Position numbers and translations under genes: made by a program. This document shows, piece after piece, positions 8,770 to 13,469 of a stretch of 13,469 nt of DNA (positions are counted from its first letter, which is position 1; each line of letters begins with the position of its first letter). This stretch comes from an uncultured Polymorphobacter sp. (GTDB lineage Bacteria > Pseudomonadota > Alphaproteobacteria > Sphingomonadales > Sphingomonadaceae). The notes beneath the pieces are model-generated. The model had not been told where the DNA came from. It worked only from the letters and a program-made list of their open reading frames with translations, and ran no database searches. The DNA is taken from NCBI GenBank assembly GCA_937871645.1, contig CALMPZ010000408.1:1-13469 (forward strand), in the 5' to 3' direction.

Positions 8770-10266
8770 TCAACTTGCGCAGTGGCGCGCGACATAGTCG
8801 CGGTGCGTCGGCATGGCGTCGGCTGCCTCGCCGATCACGCGCTTGAGGCCTGACAGCAGTCGCGTCGCATCGACATTGCGTGCGTCCGCCAGCGGGTCAT
8901 AGCGCGCCGGGATGATGCCTTGGCCGAGGAACACCGCGAGCCAGCTGACGTTGACGAACAGCTCGCCGGGGTCGGCGACGACGCGCGCGTGCGCCGCGAA
9001 ATGCGCGATCTTGTTCGCCAGTTCGTCGGGGATGTCCATCGCCGCGACGTGGCGCCACAGCGGCGTGTCGGTGCGCGTCGTCGCCTTGTAGTGCAGGATG
9101 ATGAAGTCGCGGACGCGTTCGAATTCGCGCGCCGTCAGCTTGTTGTATTCGGCGGCTATCAGCGGATCGAAATCGCGGTCGGGCCATAGCGCCAGCAGCC
9201 GGTTGATGCCCGACTGGATGAGGTGGATGCTTGTCGATTCGAGCGGTTCGAGGAAGCCGCTCGCCAGCCCGAGCGCGACGACATTGCGGTTCCAGAATTG
9301 CTTGCGGCGGCCGGTGGTGAACGCCAGCCGGCGCGGCTCGGCGAGCGGTGCGCCGTCGAGATTGGCGAGCAGCGTCGCCTGCGCGGCGTCATCATCGAGG
9401 AAGCGGCTGGCATAGACATAGCCATTGCCGGTGCGGTGCTGCAGCGGGATGCGCCACTGCCAGCCAGCCTCGCGCGCCGTCGAGCGTGTGTAGGGGGTGA
9501 AATCATCGCTGCTGGCGCACGGCACGGCGACGGCGCGGTCGCATGGCAGCCAGTGCGTCCAGTCGTCATAGCCGGTGTCGAGCGCGCCCTGGATGAGCAG
9601 CCCGCGGAAGCCCGAGCAGTCGATGAATAGATCGGCTTCGATGCGGCGGCCGTCTTCGAGCTGCACCGCGCTGACGAAGCCGCGTACGTCCTGTTCGACC
9701 GTCGCGACCTTGCCTTCATGGCGCGTCACGCCGCGCTTTTCGGCATAGGCCCGCAGATACAGCGCGTAGCGCGACGCATCGAAATGATAGGCATAGTCCA
9801 TCGTCGACTGCACCAGACGGCGGTCACTCGTGGGCTTGTCGAAGCGGTTGGCGCGGGCGGCGGCCCAGGCCATCGAATAATCCGACAGCGGCGCGGTGTC
9901 GCCGCATTGGCGTTCGCGCAGCCAATAGTGGTGCAGTGTCACCGCATCGAAGTCGGCGCCGAATGTCCCGAACGGGTGGAAATAGCGGTTGCCGGTCCAG
10001 CCCCAGTCGACGAATTCGATGCCGAGCTTGAAGCTGCCATGGGTGAATTTGAGGAAGTCGTTCTCGTCGATGCCGAGCTGGGCGTTGAACAGCTTGATCG
10101 GCGGGATTGTCGCCTCGCCGACGCCGACGGTACCGAAATCGTCCGATTCGACCAGTTCGATGGCGACGCCGTGCTGGAGCGCGTTGGCCAGTGCCGCTGC
10201 CGCCATCCAGCCGGCGGTGCCGCCGCCGATGATGGCGACGCGGCGAATGTTGCGGGGCTCGGGCAT
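8770..10266 (-). CDS. FAD-dependent tryptophan-halogenase-like protein
   Basis: This 498-residue protein belongs to the tryptophan halogenase family (PF04820), flavin-dependent enzymes that use FADH2, O2 and halide. It has the FAD-binding GGGTAGW at residues 14-20, GEATIP at 50-55, a lysine at position 80 (SFKLGI) matching the catalytic lysine of PrnA/RebH, the diagnostic WQWRIP (WxWxIP) at 269-274, and a glutamate in LESTS (Glu343) at the position of the second catalytic residue. Family members near sugar genes and TonB receptors are common in Caulobacterales, Sphingomonadales and Xanthomonas; their natural substrates are largely unknown. The start at 10266 puts the FAD motif where the family has it. 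A longer frame from a TTG at 10353 would run through the promoter and operator. A FADH2-supplying reductase is not encoded here. Confidence 0.9.
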   Translation of the reverse strand: MPEPRNIRRVAIIGGGTAGWMAAAALANALQHGVAIELVESDDFGTVGVGEATIPPIKLFNAQLGIDENDFLKFTHGSFKLGIEFVDWGWTGNRYFHPFGTFGADFDAVTLHHYWLRERQCGDTAPLSDYSMAWAAARANRFDKPTSDRRLVQSTMDYAYHFDASRYALYLRAYAEKRGVTRHEGKVATVEQDVRGFVSAVQLEDGRRIEADLFIDCSGFRGLLIQGALDTGYDDWTHWLPCDRAVAVPCASSDDFTPYTRSTAREAGWQWRIPLQHRTGNGYVYASRFLDDDAAQATLLANLDGAPLAEPRRLAFTTGRRKQFWNRNVVALGLASGFLEPLESTSIHLIQSGINRLLALWPDRDFDPLIAAEYNKLTAREFERVRDFIILHYKATTRTDTPLWRHVAAMDIPDELANKIAHFAAHARVVADPGELFVNVSWLAVFLGQGIIPARYDPLADARNVDATRLLSGLKRVIGEAADAMPTHRDYVARHCAS

Positions 10267-10289
10267 GCGGGGTTCCGGCGATTGGGGCT

Positions 10290-10303
10290 TGCAATCGATT
10301 TCA
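10290..10303. promoter_or_regulatory. LacI/GalR-type operator upstream of the halogenase gene
   Basis: TGCAATCGATTTCA (minus strand TGAAATCGATTGCA) differs from the perfect palindrome at 1210-1223 at one base and satisfies every fixed position of TGnAAnCGnTTnCA. It lies 24 bases upstream of the preferred halogenase start and overlaps a candidate -10 box, the classic position for repression. The match is seen directly; shared regulation is inferred. Confidence 0.6.
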
Positions 10304-10328
10304 TCGTCTGCGAACCGCCCGGCGTCAA
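10300..10328 (-). promoter_or_regulatory. Candidate halogenase promoter
   Basis: On the minus strand, TTGACG (10328-10323) is followed after 17 bases by GATGAA (10305-10300). Transcription would begin at about 10293, inside the operator, giving a leader of about 27 bases. The -35 box is good and the -10 box weak. A TTGACA at 10353-10348 is an alternative -35 but has no convincing partner. Confidence 0.35.
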
Positions 10329-10388
10329 GTTGCTGCGGGTTGATCCATGTCAATGCCGCGCCAGCCGCCAGAGTCCAGAAAGCTGATC

Positions 10389-10628
10389 ATGAACCCCGAA
10401 GACTTCACCGCCGCTGCCCGCACCATCACCGCCACGCTGAGCGGGCATGCCGCGCACCGGGCGTTCGACCTGCTGACCAATGATCTGCTGCGCGCGCTCG
10501 GTTACGGCGACGGCGTCGCGGCGTTCGAAGCCGCGGTGCTGCACTGGCACGAGGCCGCACACCCCTATCCGCACATCGGGCCATGCCCGGACTGCGAAGC
10601 GGCAGCGCCGCTACGCGCGGCTGCATGA
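10389..10628 (+). CDS. Small CxxC-containing protein of unknown function
   Basis: I do not recognise this 79-residue protein. It is mostly helical in appearance, with no signal peptide or membrane segment. It has a histidine-rich stretch, HWHEAAHPYPHIGPCPDCE, at about residues 52-70 that combines several histidines with a CPDC pair. This could bind a metal or be redox active; that is inference. The chosen ATG has a purine-rich AGAAAG (10377-10382) upstream; an ATG 14 codons earlier is possible. Its TGA overlaps the ATG of the truncated haemoglobin gene (ATGA), so the two are probably translated together and may work together. It is divergent from the halogenase gene. Confidence 0.75.
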   Translation: MNPEDFTAAARTITATLSGHAAHRAFDLLTNDLLRALGYGDGVAAFEAAVLHWHEAAHPYPHIGPCPDCEAAAPLRAAA

Positions 10629-11041
10629 CCTCCGCAGCGGTCACCACGGCGCCCGCGCCCCCGGTGCCGACGCCGTTCGAACTGTTCGGCGGCGCGGTGG
10701 CAGTGCGCAAGCTGGTCGACCGCTTCTATGACCTGATGGAGGGCGACCCCGACTACGCCGCGCTGCGCGCGCTGCACGCCCCCGATCTCGACCCGATGCG
10801 CACATCGCTGACCGGCTTCCTGGTCGCCTGGCTCGGCGGCCCGCGCGACTGGTTCGACGCGCGCCCCGGCGGCCCGTGCGTGATGTCGATGCACCGCAAC
10901 ATCGCCATCGACCGCGCGGTCGCCGATCAATGGCTCGCGGCAATGGCGCGTGCGCTCGACGCCAGCGCCATCGACGCGCCGCTGCGCAGCGCCATCACCA
11001 CCGCGTTCACGCGCATGGCCGGCGGCATGGTCAACCGCTGA
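10625..11041 (+). CDS. Group II (TrHbO-like) truncated haemoglobin
   Basis: This 138-residue protein begins with a short Ala/Pro-rich tail, followed by a truncated globin fold from about residue 17 (PFELFGG). The pattern includes a tyrosine at the B10 position (RFYDLM, Tyr35), the glycine-rich WLGGPRDWF, the proximal haem-ligand histidine in MSMHRNIAI (His90), and a tryptophan at the G8 position (DQWL, Trp103). The last is characteristic of group II. Such proteins bind haem and O2, NO or peroxide in the cytoplasm; a role in oxygen or NO chemistry is likely, but the partner is unknown. It overlaps the CxxC gene by 4 bases and converges on the amidohydrolase gene with 18 bases between stops. 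Confidence 0.88.
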   Translation: MTSAAVTTAPAPPVPTPFELFGGAVAVRKLVDRFYDLMEGDPDYAALRALHAPDLDPMRTSLTGFLVAWLGGPRDWFDARPGGPCVMSMHRNIAIDRAVADQWLAAMARALDASAIDAPLRSAITTAFTRMAGGMVNR

Positions 11042-11059
11042 GGCGCACGCGGCGCGCGG

Positions 11060-13469
11060 CTATTCCCACCAATAGGGCGCGCGCTTGCGGGTGCCGGTGA
11101 CGTCCTCGTTCATCGTGCGCGGATCGTACATGCGGCCGCCGATCATGACGCGGTGGACGGTTTCGCTGTTGCGGATATCCACCGTCGGATCCTTGTCGAG
11201 CACGACGAGGTCGGCGAGCTTGCCGGGTTCGAGACTACCGATGTCCTTGGCCATGCCGAGCGACTTCGCCGGGACAATGGTGCCGGCCGCGAGCGCCTCG
11301 AGGGGTGACATGCCGCCGCGGACGAACGACCAGAGTTCCCAGTGCGGGCCGATGCCGGCCTGCTGGCCGTGCGCGCCGATCGAGACCAGCACGCCGCGCT
11401 TCGCCAGCTTGTGCGCCTCCCGCGCGTTGTCGTCATCGACGAATTCGCTTTCGGGCGCCTTGGTGCGGCGGATGTTGCTTTCGGCGAGTTCGGCGGGCGG
11501 GATGTTGGCGACGAGCAGCGGCTGTGCGAACACATCGGTCGCCTGCCGCCAATAGGGGTCGCCCGCCAGCCCGCCATAGCTGACCACCAGCGTCGGCGTG
11601 TAGTTGGTCTGCGTCTGCGGGAAGAAGCTCAGCACATCGTCATAGAAGACGCCGAGCGGGATATTATGCTCGAGTGTCGAATTGCCGTCGGCGGCAATCG
11701 TCATGTCCATGCCGAACAGCGACCCGCCTTCGGCGACCACCTGCATGCCTTCGCGGCGCGCCGCCTCGACGACCTGCTGGCGCTGTTCGCGGCGCGGCTG
11801 GTTGTAGTTCTTGATGCTGTAGGCGCCCTGCGCCTTGAGCCGGCGGACGTGCGCCAGTGCATCGTCGAGGCTGTCGATCTGCGCGTACACCTCGGCGGCC
11901 TTGGCGCCGTAGACGATCTCGCCGGTCGAGAAGATGCGCGGGCCGAGGATGATGCCGGCTTGCTGCATTTCCTTGGCGGCGAAGATCTCGCTGGCGCGCG
12001 CCGACGGGTTGTGGATCGTCGTCGTGCCGAGCGCGAGGTTGACCATCGAGCTCCAGTTCTGCTGCGGCACCAGTTCGTCGCGACCTTCGGGGCCATGCGC
12101 GTGCGCGTCGATCAGGCCGGGGATGATGGTCTTGCCCGCCATGTCGACGGTCTTGGCACCAGCCGGAATGGAAACGCTGCCCGCAGGCCCGACGGCGAGG
12201 ATGCGGTCGCCCTGGATGACGATGGTGCCGTTGTCGATGATGCCGCCATCGTTGCCGCCGCCGTCGCCGCCGGCCACCGGCTTGCCAGCCATGGTGACGA
12301 TGCGTGCGCCGGTCAGCGCGACCACGCCGGTCGGGCGGTCGGCGGCGACGTCGCGCGCCAACGAAACGCCGGTTGTTGGCGGCGCGAACTTGGCGCTGTC
12401 AACGGGCGCCGAGCGGAAGAATTCGTTGGTGCGCGCGGTGTAGAGCGTCGGCCCGACGCTCCAGTGCAACTGCCCGCCGCCGTTCGACCAATGGATGAAA
12501 TCGGCACCGCCGCGGCTGACGCGGGTGACGGGCAGGCCGCCGCCCTTGGTGTCGACCGAGACGTCCTGCGTGCCGGGCATCAGCGGCATGACAAAGGCTT
12601 CGTAGTTCTGGCGGAAGGCGAAATATTTGCCGTCGGGCGAAACGCTATAGTCGCTGACCAGTTCGCCATTGGCGTGGATGCGCTTTTCGTCGCCCGCCAG
12701 GTTGGTGCTGACGAGCTGCAGCTTGCCCTTGTCGCTGCCGACCATAAACACGCGGTCGCTGCCCGCACCGAACTGCGGCGCGGCATAGTCGCGGCTGATC
12801 AGCGTTGCGGCACCGCCGGCGGCGGCGATCCGGTAGACGCCGGGCGCGACGCCCCAGTTGGGCGAGGTCAGCCCGCCGCCGCTGGTTTTTTCGAAGACGA
12901 TGGTGTTGCCGTCGGGCGAGAAGCGCGGGCGCGCGTAATGGCCGGGCTGGGTCGTCACGGTCTTGGCCGCACCGCCGCCGGCCGAAACCGTGCGGATGCT
13001 GCCGAGCTTGCCGTCATTCCAGGCGATGAAGACGATCTTGCTGCCGTCGCGCGACCAAGATGGGAACAGCTCGAAATCGGCCTCGTCATTGGTCAGGCGG
13101 CGCGGCGCACTGCCATCGGTGCCCTTGATGTAGAGCTTGCCCAGGCTTTCGAAAACGACCTTGCCACCATCGGGCGAGACGCTGGCAAAGCGCGTCATCT
13201 TGGTGGTGAAGCGGTCGGGGGCGACGGCAATTTGCGGGTGCGGCGCATCGAGCACGCCGCGGCTGTCATTGACCTTGAACGGGATCACCGAGGCGTCGCC
13301 GCCAGCGCTGGCGACGCGGCGGATCTTGCCGCCGGCCCAGAAGATGATGGTTTTGCTGTCGGGCGTCCACGCCATATTGGGATAGACGCCGGTGACCGCC
13401 CAGGTGCCCTGAAGGTCGGCATCGAGGGCGTCATAGAGTTTGCGCTGCACGCCCGAGGCGAGGTCCATC
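11060..13469 (-). CDS. TolB-type beta-propeller/amidohydrolase fusion protein (5' end outside window)
   Basis: At least 802 residues are visible. The frame is open to the window edge, and the first visible methionine lies inside propeller sequence, so the N-terminus, including any signal peptide, is missing. The first 340 or so visible residues are WD40/TolB-like repeats with recurring blades such as SPDGGKVVFES, SRDGSKIVF and SPDGNTIVFE. A Gly/Asp-rich linker (about 399-409) leads into an amidohydrolase domain with the metal-binding GLIDAHAHG (His456, His458), LEHN (His601), GAHGQQAGIGPHWE (about 698-711) and the closing GSLEPGKLADLVVLD. Related proteins are usually secreted or periplasmic and annotated as amidohydrolase or prolidase-like; the substrate is unknown. 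No clear functional link to neighbours is visible. Confidence 0.9.
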   Translation of the reverse strand, partial: MDLASGVQRKLYDALDADLQGTWAVTGVYPNMAWTPDSKTIIFWAGGKIRRVASAGGDASVIPFKVNDSRGVLDAPHPQIAVAPDRFTTKMTRFASVSPDGGKVVFESLGKLYIKGTDGSAPRRLTNDEADFELFPSWSRDGSKIVFIAWNDGKLGSIRTVSAGGGAAKTVTTQPGHYARPRFSPDGNTIVFEKTSGGGLTSPNWGVAPGVYRIAAAGGAATLISRDYAAPQFGAGSDRVFMVGSDKGKLQLVSTNLAGDEKRIHANGELVSDYSVSPDGKYFAFRQNYEAFVMPLMPGTQDVSVDTKGGGLPVTRVSRGGADFIHWSNGGGQLHWSVGPTLYTARTNEFFRSAPVDSAKFAPPTTGVSLARDVAADRPTGVVALTGARIVTMAGKPVAGGDGGGNDGGIIDNGTIVIQGDRILAVGPAGSVSIPAGAKTVDMAGKTIIPGLIDAHAHGPEGRDELVPQQNWSSMVNLALGTTTIHNPSARASEIFAAKEMQQAGIILGPRIFSTGEIVYGAKAAEVYAQIDSLDDALAHVRRLKAQGAYSIKNYNQPRREQRQQVVEAARREGMQVVAEGGSLFGMDMTIAADGNSTLEHNIPLGVFYDDVLSFFPQTQTNYTPTLVVSYGGLAGDPYWRQATDVFAQPLLVANIPPAELAESNIRRTKAPESEFVDDDNAREAHKLAKRGVLVSIGAHGQQAGIGPHWELWSFVRGGMSPLEALAAGTIVPAKSLGMAKDIGSLEPGKLADLVVLDKDPTVDIRNSETVHRVMIGGRMYDPRTMNEDVTGTRKRAPYWWE

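Noticed and set aside
10267..10353. A 29-codon N-terminal extension of the halogenase-like protein from a TTG
   Set aside because: The TTG is part of a TTGACA box, and the extension covers the candidate promoter and operator. Family members begin just ahead of the FAD motif, consistent with the ATG at 10266.
11690..11780. Loss of a metal-binding histidine in the amidohydrolase (VVAEGGS where many amidohydrolases have a histidine)
   Set aside because: From memory, the TolB-propeller subfamily normally has Glu-Gly-Gly here together with GAHGQ and HWE, so this is a subfamily feature rather than a defect.
12231..12272. Gly/Asp-rich run GGDGGGNDGG as a simple-sequence anomaly or frameshift
   Set aside because: The reading frame stays open and family-like on both sides. 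It is most simply a flexible linker between the propeller and amidohydrolase domains.

Overview
This high-GC window looks alphaproteobacterial, most likely from the Sphingomonadales. That is an inference from gene content: an Entner-Doudoroff operon ordered zwf-edd-glk as in Zymomonas mobilis, a tryptophan-halogenase-like flavoprotein next to sugar genes, and a TolB-propeller amidohydrolase. No 16S or other phylogenetic marker is present.

Left module (130-8678). A minus-strand LacI-family regulator is divergent from a tightly packed plus-strand operon: zwf, edd, glk, eda, a second LacI-family regulator, and an MFS sugar transporter. The first five genes overlap by 1-8 bases; the transporter follows after 38 bases and has a strong ribosome binding site. 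Together they import a sugar, phosphorylate glucose, oxidise glucose-6-phosphate and split KDPG to pyruvate and glyceraldehyde-3-phosphate. No 6-phosphogluconolactonase gene (pgl) is present. The lacI-zwf intergenic region carries a perfect 14-bp palindrome of the LacI/GalR operator type.

Right module (8770-13469). A minus-strand FAD-dependent tryptophan-halogenase-like gene has the key family motifs intact. It is divergent from a two-gene plus-strand unit, a small CxxC protein overlapping a group II truncated haemoglobin gene. A large amidohydrolase with an N-terminal beta-propeller, cut by the window edge, converges on that unit. The halogenase leader carries a near copy (13 of 14 bases) of the zwf operator, overlapping a candidate -10 box, so both modules may answer to the same LacI-family protein.

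The left module is bracketed by two related GC-rich palindromic repeats (about 5-126 and 8677-8769). Each repeat has two long complementary arms, and each arm is itself a palindrome or near-palindrome. Both end at the stop codon of the adjoining minus-strand gene. The repeats, the shared operator, the missing pgl and the CxxC/haemoglobin pair are the points most worth a second look. I found no tRNA, rRNA, CRISPR array, insertion sequence or clear phage gene.
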